64,000 nt of DNA from assembly GCA_022494885.1 (NCBI GenBank), contig JAGVSM010000504.1:186001-250000 (forward strand). The letters run 5' to 3'. A program made the position numbers and the translations under genes. The notes below the pieces were generated by a model, which saw only the letters and a program-made list of their open reading frames with translations, ran no database searches and was not told where the DNA came from. Positions 45,060 through 57,004 of this stretch are shown in pieces (position 1 is the stretch's first letter; the number at the start of each line of letters is the position of its first letter). This stretch comes from Micrasema longulum. Lineage: Eukaryota > Arthropoda > Insecta > Trichoptera > Brachycentridae.

Positions 45060-45125
45060 AGATGGCAGCGCCGATGGTTCGTCTTGTACGACGATGGAGA
45101 ACTCACATACTCCTTGGACGAAAAC
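45060..45125 (+). CDS. osp: Exon encoding the start of a PH domain, outspread/MPRIP-like
   Basis: Acceptor ACATTTTTTTTCCAG ends at 45059, and donor GTAAGTTTTA starts at 45126. The 66 bases are 22 codons in phase 0 at both ends: [15 protein letters not shown], then TYSLDEN. This is the first two strands of a pleckstrin-homology domain (WxxRWFVL...L.Y), and the wording WQRRxFxLYxxGxLxYxLDE is specific to the N-terminal PH domain of Drosophila outspread and vertebrate MPRIP, adaptors linking phospholipid membranes, actin and myosin phosphatase/Rho signalling. Nothing else in the window continues the domain, so the next exon (a TxPQ-type start is expected) is beyond 64 kb or was missed. A retroposed origin is unlikely because both splice sites are intact. 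The hAT copy ends 106 bp upstream. Confidence 0.85.
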
Positions 45126-47461
45126 GTAAGTTTTATATTGTTCTTTCTTTTCTTGTGTAACTCCTGATATACCTGATGGTCCAGGCATTTAATTTCCTCA
45201 AAAAAATGTGTATCTATCTCAGTAGTTTTAATAAAAATCTTTCATAAGTACCTATATCAAATAATACTTAAGAAATTTGTATATTTGACATTCAAAGGTG
45301 CTTAAATACTTTTAAGTATCAATTCAGTTATCCCATGGATGACTTTAACTTCCCGTTTACATAGATTTAATAAAATTTTAACGATTGAACAGGTTCGTGT
45401 CCACGTTAACAGAATGTCTGCAGTCATGTGACATTATTTGAACATAAATCAGAATCGTTTTGCTTAGCATTCATGAGATTAGAGAATTAAACTGGTTCTA
45501 ATATTTAACTGTTATAAGGATATTCTCACGATCCTGTGTAAGAATAACCAGTTTCCTGTTCGCAATAAACTAACCTGACAAGGGAGTGTAGGTAAGTACA
45601 CCAAGTTTTAATGTACATATTACAATATTTAGAAGGTAATAAATATCTCAGATATGCAAGAGAACCGGTGGCTTGTTGACAATGTTGTTATGGAAAATTT
45701 TAAGTGATTTGCGAGTAGATTCATAATAATTCACTTTGTTGGTATTTTAGTCATCAATCCACATTTAATTTACCTAAAATGCATAACCTATTTTATGTAA
45801 TTAGTGAACTTTTATGTTGCTCTAAGAATGTCGACTCATTATGGGCACCTAAAATATTAAAAATAATGTTATTATTTGGTGATGTTTTTATGTTTGCATT
45901 GACAGTGCCCATTATGTTTATTATTGCATCGGTGTTTATGGAATTCTTTTATTACACTTTTATCTTCAAAAATAAGTACGCCTTTATGTGGTTTAAAGAA
46001 CATTTTTATGTATCCCTAGTTAAACACTCAAATTTTAGTGGTTCGTAAATCAGCCTCCTCTTTATTACGCCGGTCTCCGAGACTTTTTCTGGATTTATTA
46101 GCCAAAATGTAAAGGAAAAACATTTTGCTTTTATTAAATTCCAATCATTGGGAGTGATTAAGGGGGTTATAAAGAGCCGACGATTACAGAATAATAAAAA
46201 ACCGGGTTCAAAGACAATCGATGATAAAACGGATGTGTTTATTGCGTTGCAAAAACTGTCAAGTATAAACACTAAATTTTATTTTTCTTTCCATTTAACT
46301 TTGTTTTCAGCTTCAAAATGCCCTATATCAGTTTGATCTGTAGTCTTGATGGCATTTCTTGTAATTCTTGTTTCCAGGTTCGCCTTTATTCTGATTTATT
46401 AAAATATAAATTATATAATTAGACTAATGCTATGTTAGCCGCCGCGGACGTGTAGGATTATTATATATTTGAATAATTCAATCGAAATTCCAGCGTGTGG
46501 CGGAGATATCTCGCAGGTAGATCTCTTTAGAGCAACGGAGATCGCACACGGCCGGCGGGCACATCCTAATCTCACTAGGCCATGTATCGTATCTAATTCG
46601 GGGTAAAATTTATACCGCCCACAGTATTTTTTCTTTATATCAATCACGGAATTCGCGTTCGAGAACAAGTCCTGTCTTCGACCCAAACACATCCGATCCA
46701 CTAATGGCCCCTCGCGCACTTTTTTGCTACCCGCGAAGCGCCAAGCGCCGAGGGATCTTAGCAGTGAGAGCATTAGCATTGTAAATTCACAATAAAAGCC
46801 AATAGCATTTAAAGTGCGAATTAAACTGCTAAATTTAATAAAATCATTTAACGTGGGTGTACAAAAATGTTAATGGATTAAATCAAACACTTTATCATGA
46901 GAACACTTGAATTTACTTTGAAGTACGACTACCTATATAGTTTATAATGTTCAGTTTTTAACTCTTAAAAGACTGTGGTAAATAATCCCTTTGCGCACGG
47001 TGATGTAACATCGTGTTACCACTAGAAATATACGTAATATTCTAAAGTTCACATTTATGCAAATAAACATATAATTTAGCACTGTTACAGCAAAATAAAT
47101 TAAAAATCACGAATATGCCGCTCATTTTACGCGCGTGCGTCCCCCATCACTGTCATCAACCGACTGAAGACTGAATCTGTTTAAGACAACACCCGACGCA
47201 AAACAGCCTATCTGTCTTCCTTGTTATGAATCAAGGTAAGGTATAAGGTATCAGTATAGATGTGTTGCTGAATTAGCGGACATTCATTCTTCGCGTAGCA
47301 AGGACAAATATTTTTGCATTAACATCCAGCATAGTTTTACAAATTTTACTTTTCAAATCGGGTGTGAAAATGTCAATTTAAAGATTACAAAAAATACGAA
47401 TTCATCATTTTAAAATATAAGATATGTATATATTAAGTCTTACATTTGACATTTTTTAACA
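45126..47461. other. Downstream intron, no further exon seen
   Basis: 46430-46780 is GC-richer, with a 114-codon minus frame starting MLMLSLLRSLGAWRF that matches nothing I know. The rest is AT-rich. Confidence 0.35.
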
Positions 47462-47641
47462 TTTTTTTTGCACCACAACAGGCCAGGAGGCCTAATTACA
47501 GTGGTGAATTACATCACAGAGCACCCAGGCTTGAGAAAAATCACATTTAAATTTTTGTGTTCTCACCGGGAATCGAACCTGGAACCTTCCATGCGTGAAT
47601 CAAGCGTCTTGACCATTACACCACGGAGGCAGTCTTGTGCC
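47462..47641 (-). mobile_element. SINE-C copy 2
   Basis: Reversed: CTCCGTGGTGTAATGGTCAA (A box), GACGCTTGATTCACGCATGG, B box GGTTCGATTCC, then CGGTGAGAACACAAAAAT and the body ending in AAAAAAAA. It is the cleaner of the two copies and lacks the small duplication of copy 1. Confidence 0.85.
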
Positions 47642-47747
47642 TATGTTGACTAGTGTGACATCACAGCCACACAAGAGTTAACTACACATGTAGATTTTAA
47701 GATCTGTGTTTTCCTGCTTTTAAGTGGTCTCAAAAAAATGATTAATT

Positions 47748-47815
47748 TATTTAAAGTAATCATTTTATTCCACAAAGTTAATGCCGATTCAATAAATAAT
47801 ATTACAAAATTTTTA
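47748..47815. repeat. Repeat N, copy 2
   Basis: TTATTCCACAAAGTTAATGC and GATTCAATAAATAATATT match 27168-27228. On the minus strand both read ESALTLWN followed by a short basic stretch. Confidence 0.5.
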
Positions 47816-48639
47816 TTATCTGTCGGAAAACTATCGAAAAGATAAAAATATATATAAACAACACGTGGGTCTCCACTCGTAGTAAAGAAATAGCAATAAC
47901 AGCTTGCAGTATTAGCAAATAGCATAATTATATAACAGCGGTATTGACAGTGGCAATAGTAAATATCTTAACCATTTTTCGGGGGAAAATGTGAATGGTG
48001 GATATTCTAAATGATTTTTTTACACTAGGCAGTTTTTTTGTCAATTCAACTGCTGTAAGGACAATAAAACACCAAAAATACTGAATAAATAACCTGATTG
48101 CTTAAAATCTATAATATTATTCGGTATTTATTGTGCTAATCTAATTCGCTTAGCATGCCAATGAAATAGTGAAAAATACCGATAGTTTTTATCATTATTC
48201 CGTAGACGGGGGATTGCCTATCACAGTCCATCGTCCCTCGTGAGGCGCGCCTATCACGACGATGACGGTATCCATCAATCGCGCCATTCTTAGAACTCTT
48301 CAAACCTTCAAATATATTTATCCGGCAAATTGAAATTCACCAGTGGCGTGATTTACTTAGTACTCGCATCAACGTGTCGATAGGAAATGAAATGCGGGGA
48401 AAATCAACATCGTTTATTACGCCGCCGATCAAACGAGTACTACGAGCAAAAGTTCAAGTATTTTACTTTCTGCCATTCGGTTTCCTTTCTGTTTTATAGC
48501 AGTGAGATCTCCGAGTCTCTCGCTAAACTAACTATTTAGCTTAAAATGTTTGCGTAAGGATCGTTTCAAACGCATACCACATTCTTCCGCAATTGTTTGA
48601 CTTGACTTTAAAATTGCCGCCTTTTTGTCGCATGTTTAA
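47816..48639. other. No gene seen
   Basis: Unique intron DNA with some CpG near 48220-48450; no exon-like segment. Confidence 0.35.
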
Positions 48640-48873
48640 CACTTTGTTTCCCGGAGCCGTGGAAACACGTGATTATATAACCACACGTTGTGTCCCGGTC
48701 CCGTGTTTTCACGTGGTTTACCAGCTGTCTAAAAAAGTGCATTTTATCGACATCTAGTGACTTTTATAAGTATTTTTTTGCTGCTGGTAAGCCACCTAAA
48801 AACACGGGACTGGGACACAACGCGTGGTTATTTTTATAATCGCGTGTTCACGCGGCTCTGGGATACAAAGCAC
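48640..48873. mobile_element. Foldback MITE, about 90-bp inverted arms
   Basis: The left arm (48640-48728) reads CACTTTGTTTCCCGGAGCCG, GGAAACACGTGATTATATAA, TTGTGTCCCGGTCCCGTGTT. The right arm (48781-48873), reversed, reads TGCTTTGTATCCCAGAGCCG, GTGAACACGCGATTATAAAA, TTGTGTCCCAGTCCCGTGTT. A spacer of about 52 bp separates them. No clear target duplication was found. Unlike other MITEs here it is GC-rich. Confidence 0.75.
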
Positions 48874-48892
48874 AATAAAAGCGTGAGACCCT

Positions 48893-48912
48893 GTATATAT
48901 ATATATATATAT
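48893..48912. repeat. (TA)n microsatellite
   Basis: About ten TA units just after the foldback element, followed by ATT repeats. Confidence 0.8.
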
Positions 48913-50746
48913 TATTATTTTTTCTTTTATTCAGGAAACATACAGTACAGTTACAAAGTTTAATATTTTACACAATTAGACTTAATTCTAATGGACCAGT
49001 GAAGTTTCCATATTATAAAGCAATTATATGTTAGGTTAATTATGAAAGTATAAAAAAGAGAAGGAAAAAGAAAAACATTAATGAAAGTAGTTTAAAAATT
49101 AAAATTTAAGTGAAAAAAAGATATTTTAAAGTTTGTAGTTTGTAGTGAGTATTTACAAATGGAAATAAGATTAAAAATGAAGAAAATTTGTAAGAGTAAT
49201 TAAAAATTAAGAATTGAAATAAAGAATGAAACATTGCAATCTGGCTCTCTATAAAGGCCAATGTTGGCTAAACTATCATACAAAAATGACTTAATAAATT
49301 GTTTGAAATAAATTTTAGAAGTTTCAATCGATTTAACTCGGTATTTTCATAATGATGACACTTTTAAGAAACCCTTCACAAATCATTAAATTTCACAAAA
49401 ATGGGCCAGGCACAGGTCTATGTGTATTCGACCGGTGCTCAAAGTGTTAACATTGCATACGCTAGGCGGTGAAGACACTATCAAAGACACTCGACAAGTT
49501 CTTCCTCTCGCCCGTGTGAGCTAGGACGATGTTTACTAGATCAACGTGTCTACAATTACATGGATCTCTGACTTATTCTGATATCTGCCATTAGATTATG
49601 TTAAAATGCTAATGAACCTTCCTCGCGTACCTGGTCTGGTCCGCCATTAAACGAAGTCACGGTTCATACCAAAATCTAAAGTACTCGGAACTTATTCGTC
49701 AGCTTGGAGGCGGTTGGTCAAGCGATCCATTTATCGGTTTGTTTAAAGTGCTACTTACAATTAAGCCGCGTTAAGTTAATCCCGAGTTATTCAATACGAA
49801 AAACAGGTTGTCTCTTCTATACCCATCGAGTTTTCGAAGTTGTTAAAATATAAAAAGATAAATTTCTCTGATTCGTCAAATTACAATATCCTTTTAATAC
49901 TACAGCCCTTTTACTTTCTCGCCTGGTTAAACAACTTACCAATTGGAGTCATACATACGTTTCTTTAAGTGAGAAGTTCTTCGATTAAGCTGTCAAAATT
50001 TAAAGGTTTCACCTACGTGTAAAAAATATTCATTCAAAATGTATATTCGCTCCCATCGGACTAAGAACAAATGACTTCTTTTACTTTGGTGGAATGGATT
50101 TCCTAACATAATGTGATTTAGCAGTTGTCATACGTGGTCTAATTCGTGATCTTGGCTCGTGACTAAAGTGACGTAACACTGCTCGACAGACGGACTCAAG
50201 CGACAGCAGATTATTATGAAGCTAAACGCATTGACATCTCGACTCGGGATCTAATGGCTATAATGCACAAACGAGCAGGAATCGAACCATGTCCACTAAC
50301 TATACATATTTAGCTTATATTGAGAAGCTTACGTCAAAGTGTCTAATCATATGATACTTTAATTTATCAACATTTTATCAAGAATGTTGTTTTGATATCA
50401 CGTAAAATGGCAAACGTGTTTGACTGTTTCATTTCAGTTTAAAAAATCCAATAAAACAGAAGTATGTTCATGATATGTTAGAAGTTATACAGTAACCATT
50501 AGTTACTATACTTTACCTAGTTTTAAAATAATACCGTTAAGTTAAAAATCTGGTTTTGATCATACATAATCTGGCTCTTTAAAAAATGATAATTGATATA
50601 AAATATTTTGAAATATCCAATAAAATTTAATTCACGATTGGTTCATAAACCTGGTCAAGAAAGGTAAATGCGCTACCTGAAGTGGGTGATATAGTTTTTA
50701 TACGATTGTCGAAATTTCCGTTCATAAGATAGTAATTATTTACACA
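48913..50746. other. No gene seen
   Basis: 49370-50300 is moderately GC-rich unique DNA with no recognised frame; could be regulatory. Confidence 0.35.
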
Positions 50747-50965
50747 TCAAATTATAGGTTGATTGTTGTGATAAACCGCACTCGTAATATCGACCCGATC
50801 TACAGACGTGGGCTTATTTCCTGTTGTCAATGTTTCGTAAGTTGCCTCATATCGAGTTTTAATAACAGATATTTTGAACCATTTAACAGTTTGATTTAGT
50901 TTGATCATTGCTAAATCTGTTTTTGGAGATAATCCATTAATATGGAAATCTCGCAAACATATTCA
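50747..50965 (-). pseudogene. Possible serine-protease (S1) fragment
   Basis: The minus frame, open back to TGA just upstream, reads LRDFHINGLSPKTDLAMIKL, NQTVKWFKISVIKTRYEA and ends VDITSAVYHNNQPII. TDLAMIKLNQTVKW resembles the segment around the catalytic aspartate of trypsin-like proteases (DIALIKLxxPV), with the preceding P-x-D context plausible. No catalytic His or Ser segment is nearby, and no convincing splice sites frame it. It could be a lone exon of a gene nested on the minus strand, a pseudogene fragment, or chance. Confidence 0.3.
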
Positions 50966-51334
50966 TATTTTTTTTTACATAAACTAATGTCGTATAGGCA
51001 TATGAATACTTGTCAAATCACCCAATCATCTATATTTCTTTAGTTTACTGATACTACAAATCTGTCTTTTAAAATATGATGTTCCGACTCCGTGGGATTG
51101 CCGTCTGGTGTTGATTTGGGGCAAAATGATAATAAAATAAAAAAAAACGAAAATTATTTTATCAAGGTGTATTATACAAATGTTTGTGTACACATTACAT
51201 ATATAAGCGTATTTTTATTTTTATTTTATAGGAAAAAATACATTTTTTCGTTCTTGTGATTTTCGCCTGAAGATACTTAAATTGTTTGATAATTCCTGTC
51301 AGTGTAAATAACCGCGTTGTGAAAGTGTATTCGA

Positions 51335-51395
51335 ATCGAGGACCTCCTAGGAGTCCACAATATTACCACGGCACCACGACCCGTCACTCCCTGGT
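51335..51395 (-). mobile_element. SINE-A head fragment
   Basis: Reversed: GGGTCGTGGTGCCGTGGTAA, GGACTCCTAGGAGGTCCTCG, then GATTCGAATAC (mutated B box). Confidence 0.5.
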
Positions 51396-52970
51396 TTAGC
51401 AAAAGGATTGACCGCTTAGGCGAATTGACTGTTTTGCACGTGTTTTAACATCGATGTTTTTGGTGAAGTTCTCCGAAATTGAATTCTTTACATATTACAG
51501 TTTTTTAAATGCCGACACGATCCAACATCGATTGTCTTCCAAAACAACAAATGTAGAAAATATCCACGTAGTTCCCGCTATCCACTGTTGACCGTTGACC
51601 CACTTTCAAGTATTTTGGTTCATTTGATTGTAGAATTAATGTAATTCCTCTTTCCCTCGATCCGCGTTAGCTCACGTTCGAGAGTCGGGTAACACCTCAC
51701 ACCACCTCAGGACTCAGGACGCACGTTACATAGAGTTGACCTTATGATACCATTGGCCATTTGAACCAATTAGACATTCCGAGTCAGCAATTTGTTCTTG
51801 GTTTAGCCGTCACGTTTGATGAACTATCGCGGACGTGATTGCGCCACACGAGATGAATTTTCAAAGCTTAAATCATATTCGCCATTCCAGACTTTTTTTA
51901 AAGTCATTAAAAATATCTTAAAAAAGCCAAATAGGTTTTTGAGTATAAATGAACATGGAGATCTTATGACTAGAACCGGACCTACCATAGATTCAATTGG
52001 CATAAAGAACCTTGCTAACATTACAATGGAAGGGTTCCGTCCCTTTTCAGTAAGTGACGGGGCGCCATGCGCCAGCGCTCCTTAGATCCTGTCATTGGCT
52101 ATTTACACGATCACTTTAAATATATTTGATTTTTTACTCGCAACTCTTGCAGATTCGAGGTGTCAAGGAATACATTCGGGTTCATGCACGCTCTTGTTAG
52201 AATTTTAGTAATTAATCAGTATTCATATCCATTGTATTGATTTACTTACATAGGTACCTATTTGATATCATACTTTTGATTAAACTAACTAATTATTCAG
52301 TTCTGGATGCGTTGTTGTTTTGATTACATCCACCGTCCTGACTTATGTATTTTCCAGAACGGGTGAAACTTCTTAGCCCCCATTTTTCGTTCAAATGTCA
52401 TTATCATTCCCTCCTTTACACCCAATGGTGTATTCAGCACTGAATTGGTTGGTTTATCAATGGCAGCGTATTTTCAAATTTTTTAAAACATAAAAGTAAG
52501 ACAATCACTTATCAGTCTTACGCTAGATTTGTCAATCAAGAGACTATGAAATTTGTAGTGTAGTTGAAATTGATGTTTAATATCAATCATGTCGGGAGTC
52601 TAAACAGAGACCTCTTATAACTACAATTTATCCGCTTAGGTACAAACATTTGCCCATTTCAACTACGGTGTCTTCTAAATCAAAATAATTACAGTTATGA
52701 TTAATTTGGGGTTATCTTTAACGTATTCGGTTTTATGGACAATCGCAAAATTGGTCATTCGAATCATGATTATAATTATATGGCAATAGCACCTAGCAGT
52801 AATATAAATATCTTTACTCAACTGTATCTTTTCAGATATCAACGTTTTTCGAGTAACTAAATGAAAATTCAGAGCCGATAGCTTCCTTTTACTCTAGTTA
52901 CTGTGTATTTTTATTTCTACCATATTTCACACTTAAATTTTATTGTTAAATTTTATATTTATTGTTAAAG
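51396..52970. other. No recognised gene; 89-codon plus frame at 51816-52085
   Basis: The frame at 51816 (MMNYRGRDCATRDEFSKL...) has ordinary amino-acid usage but no motif, and the acceptor-like CCCTTTTCAG inside it leads nowhere. Confidence 0.3.
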
Positions 52971-53160
52971 AATCGGGTTGTGGTCCCGTGGCTAGTGTCT
53001 CGGACTCACGGATCAAAGGTCCGTGGTACGAATCACACTCTACCCCATCTTGATTACCATTTTCTAATAGTGAGTTATTTACAACTCGTTCAAAATGCCC
53101 CTCAAAATTAAATATGTGTGTAAATTATAAGAACGCAAATATTTCTTTTCCTTTAAAAAA
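52971..53160 (+). mobile_element. SINE-A copy
   Basis: GTTGTGGTCCCGTGGCTAGT, CGGACTCACGGATCAAAGGT, B box mutated to GGTACGAATCA, then CCATCTTGATTACCATTTTC and GAGTTATTTACAACTCGTTC. Full head and body. Confidence 0.85.
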
Positions 53161-53179
53161 ATTTAAAAAATTCCTCATG

Positions 53180-53250
53180 ACATGTATGCCTCGAAATATA
53201 TATTTTGTAATGTTCATAAACGTATCGAATAAATAAATTTAAATTTTTAA
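53180..53250 (+). mobile_element. LINE-E 3' tail only
   Basis: ATTTTGTAATGTTCATAAAC and ATCGAATAAATAAATTTAAA match the ends at 18790-18850. A very short 5'-truncated insertion next to SINE-A. Confidence 0.65.
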
Positions 53251-53354
53251 TAATAATTCGAATGGTAGACGAGCATTTTGAATTGTTTTATTATTTTAAC
53301 TTGTAGGCATAGAATTAAGAATAGTCCAGAAACAGAAGGCGACTCAACTACTCA

Positions 53355-53650
53355 TAAATGAGTAGGTTTACGTTTTGACCTATAAGTTTCTTTATAGACG
53401 TCGCTCAGTACGCAACTCCTGATTTGAATTCAACTATGCCGTGTTGTGTCCTTTTAAAGTGTAGAATACTGCAAGGATCTTAAAGAAACAGGATGGTATC
53501 ACATTTCATGTGTAATTAGCAAACGAATGTTTAAGTAACAAATGCATTACTTAAAAATTAAATTATTTTTCCATCTGTCATATTGTCAAAGAAACAAAAT
53601 GAAAATTTCGTTAGTGTTGCCAGGGTAGTATTTTTTTTTACCCTACTTTG
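53355..53650 (-). repeat. Dispersed repeat M, copy 2
   Basis: The reverse complement follows 24293-24580 from TACCCTGGCAACACTAACGA through CACATGAAATGTGATACCA and ACACAACACGGCATAGTTGA to AGTTGCGTACTGAGCGACG. Confidence 0.65.
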
Positions 53651-55005
53651 CTCATCTGAAAAGAGAAATAATGAAAATTGGACCTCAGATTAAACAACTC
53701 TGTTGTGGACATTTGACTGACATTATCTTCAAAACATCAAGTATTATACAACATGATATAAAAATAACCGTTTTATATAAAATAAAATTTGTTTTATATT
53801 TTACCTTCAAAGTTCATTAATTCAATTACTCTTATTAAATGACCCTTTATTTATCTCCTCTGTTGTGTCAATCAATATTTCCGCGGGCACAATAAAATTT
53901 GAGAGAAATTAACAGATTGCTTTTTTTTACCTTTCATTGGTGATATTTCTTTTTTTTCCCATCGTGTAACATTACGCGGCGACATCACGAATGCGCGCGG
54001 CGAAAGTAGGGCATAGTGGGGGAATTATGGGACACAGTCCGATGTATTTAAATATGATTCTTCGCTCCTTCTGGACTATTCTTAATTCTATGCTTGTAGG
54101 TAATTACTTGAAAATCAGCATCAATTTTTTCCCACATTATCTAGCTATTTATTGGTTAAATCTCGATCGGTAGGTTATGGTTGTAAATATGAACATGTTT
54201 TAACAGAATAAAATACTCTTCTTGACATTCACGGCCGTCCACATCGAGGAGTTATTGGCTCAGGAGACCAGAGACGATGCGACGACATCACAATCGATAA
54301 TTCCTTCGGCCGTCATAAAATTTGTCATATTTATGAACTAAAGTGCTTTGTTTATGCTGAATAAATGTTACGATAAAAAACGTTGCTCATGTAGACATTA
54401 TAGTTTAGTCTTTTTACTTGGCTTATCATTTCACGTTTTAGAATGGACGAAGATACAGGGTTAATATTTATATTTGATCTCATGAAAGTATCCATGCTCT
54501 CAATACTAAAATATGAAAAACAGACCATGGTGCCCATTTTACCATGACCGTAGAACAGTGACGTATGCAATTTTCTTCAACGTTACATGAGAGCGCGAGC
54601 GGTTAAAAAAAAAATCACAATCCGATAATTACAAAAGTACATCGTTTGATACATGGGTTAGCTACATATATTTTTTTTCAAACTTGGAATACAAAAACTT
54701 CATAAAACCTTTTCAAAATCAAATATTAAAAAATGACAATGTCGCATTTTTAGCATATTCGGCGTTGTTTTCCGATTACAACGATTTCATTTTTTTCTGA
54801 TTATACAAACAAACAAAAAATATAACAGAAGATCAATGAATATTTTTTAATGCAATATCTTTTATTAACAAAATAATAAACGGATATTCCTCATATTAAT
54901 TAATTAAAAAAGTCTATTTATTGTGAACATGAAAGAAAAATGAACAGAAAAAAGCAATATATCTGTGCTCCGAGATGTATATTTATATGTATGAATACTC
55001 TTAAT
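53651..55005. other. No gene seen
   Basis: AT-rich, with a small CpG patch at 53960-54010 and another at 54230-54310; nothing recognised. Confidence 0.35.
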
Positions 55006-55222
55006 GACAGGCGCCGTGGCGCAGTTGGTTAGACGGTCAACTGTGAAACTGGCGTCGCGGGTTCGATTCCCGCCAGTTGCAAGAAAAAAATCCAATAAAG
55101 ATTATTTCTCAAATGGTCTGGGTGTTGTGGTGTATTATTCATAAATTCCTTTCATATCTTTTCTTTCCTACCTGCTGACAAGCCTCTAAAATAGAGGCTT
55201 AGCGGGTTGTTCCTTTAAAAAA
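55006..55222 (+). mobile_element. SINE-B, most complete copy
   Basis: The head GCGCCGTGGCGCAGTTGGTT with A box TGGCGCAGTTGG and a perfect T-arm (GCGGG TTCGATT CCCGC, B box GGTTCGATTCC) could still drive polymerase III. It is followed by AAGAAAAAAATCCAATAAAG, GTCTGGGTGTTGTGGTGTAT, CTACCTGCTGACAAGCCTC and AAAATAGAGGCTTAGCGGG. A free-standing tRNA gene is excluded because the same body follows the head in three copies. Confidence 0.85.
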
Positions 55223-55399
55223 TATAATAATGAATACCAGTAGAAATAAGAGAGAAACAAAAACTTGAAAAAATAAATACTCGTATGTACTCTTAGCAAA
55301 AACTTAGTTCTTTAAAAGTGTATTGTGTACAGTTAACTAATATTCCTACGGTTTCTCCATTTTTCATCCTTTAGATTTCCCTCATTCTTTTAATAAATT

Positions 55400-55580
55400 A
55401 TAAAAATCGACGAATGGAAGAGTTCAAGAAATATGCATTCTCAAATATAAGCAGAATGTTGAATGTATTTCAGTGTTCAAAGTATTTACTTTAACCTTCC
55501 AACGACATGTCACGAACTTGCTAGGCATCTACAATACATCAACATTCTCTTCCCAAAAATCTTCTTCATCTCTGTTTAAA
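55400..55580. mobile_element. MITE-1 copy, degenerate
   Basis: CGAATGGAAGAGTTCAAGAA, AAGCAGAATGTTGAATGTA, then CTAGGCATCTACAATACATC and CTTCATCTCTGTTTAAATAT follow the family order. It runs into a LINE fragment. Confidence 0.55.
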
Positions 55581-55584
55581 TATC

Positions 55585-55700
55585 CACCCAGCCGTACTAA
55601 TGTCAGTCAGAATTCACCGATAAATAGGGCAATTAATTTGCTAAATACGGTCTCTGTAGATAATATAAATCGGTATTTTAGCAGCTATCTGCTTTCTATT
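55585..55700 (+). pseudogene. LINE reverse transcriptase, short C-terminal fragment
   Basis: SRTNVSQNSPINRAINLLNT followed by VSVDNINRYFSSYLL matches the RTNYxxNSPINRxxxLxN segment of LINE C-termini, comparable to NSPIVRLQN at the window start. Confidence 0.5.
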
Positions 55701-57004
55701 CATCAACTTATAATATATCATTTATTTTACCTTCACAGCCCGTAATAGGTTAAATAACCCGTAAAGTAATGCTGCCTACTAAATAAATGTACACCAGTAC
55801 GTAAAATTGTTTATTTAAAAACACCAAAGTAATTTTTGCTGTCGGTAAAACGATTGTATACGTATACTAGCATATAAATATATAAATGTAGTATGGACGA
55901 GTTTGTCTGGTCGGTTATTTAAACACATATTAATATTGATCATTTAAATACCCTGGCCAAAAAGTCTGTGATAGATGACCGATGGATAAAGAAACCTGTA
56001 AGGTTTTCTATGAATCGTTTGGGAATTCGAAGGTTAGGTTAGGTCAGGTGTTAGGTCCTCTTACGGAGTAGATGGGGTGACTATACTCTTCGACACCGAA
56101 TAGAAAATAGACACCATTTGACTGGGCTCTGTACTTCTCTATTATATATATCACATATGTTTGTGAAGTTTATCAAAGTGGGCAGTTGTTGGATAGCCAC
56201 GTCAAGATGGCCGATGTGTTATTACGATATTTGCATAGTCGTGTTACTCGTAAACCTACGAAGAAAAATCATCATCATTGAATATTACACGAAGTTATTT
56301 CAAGTCATCGTACATTATGCGAGTATATCTAGTCATTTTAAGCAACAGGCATAGTATTTTTTTTGTTATCTCAAACGAGAAACATTCACGTTTGATTTTT
56401 TAAAAATTAACTAAGTCTTTTTTTTTATATCAAGGTAAAATATGTTTCGTTAATCTGATTTAGTAACGTCATGTACACATTTTGTTTATAGTAAAAAAGT
56501 CGCAAGAAACGTACATTTTGACAAACCTAGCAATTGATTAGAAACTTGTAATATTATAGCCGTTTTATCAATACCAAATGTGTATACTTGATAAATTATA
56601 CATAAGTAAAATATTATCGTTTACAATAAAATATAAATTTAAAAAATTAAACATATATTGTTAAATGAACGTGAAGGTTTATAAATAAATAAATTTCAAA
56701 TAAAAAAAAAGTATACTTGATAAATTTTCAGTTATAATATTTATTTATTTATTTACAATGTCAATTCGCGATGTCTTCGCTCAGAGTAATTTCTCTTTTG
56801 TGGCCCCAAGAGCATGCAATATCCTGAATGAACATATTAAGTTCTTTAAAACGAAAGTCATTTTCAGGAGAAGTATACAAGTTTGGATTTTGTCCAACTG
56901 AAGAGGCCATTACAGGAGACTGCTATAAGACATTGTATAGATTTGCGAGTAAATACTATTAAGCGTGTTCTCTAGATGTTTATTAAATGTAAGTTTATGT
57001 AGTA
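55701..57004. other. No gene seen; short TTAGG-like run at 56031-56056
   Basis: AGGTTAGGTTAGGTCAGGTG followed by TTAGG resembles the insect telomere unit TTAGG. It is a few units only and interstitial. Confidence 0.4.

Noticed and set aside
45779..46048. 89-codon hydrophobic plus frame as a membrane protein
   Set aside because: Hydrophobicity follows from T-rich codons; the first Met has no context and there is no similarity or splice support.
51816..52085. 89-codon plus frame as a gene
   Set aside because: No motif, no splice sites that preserve the frame, and ordinary length for chance.
55006..55080. Functional tRNA gene
   Set aside because: The same head is followed by the same non-tRNA body in three places, so it is a SINE head.
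56031..56056. Interstitial telomere array
   Set aside because: Only three or four imperfect TTAGG units; too short to indicate a telomere fusion.
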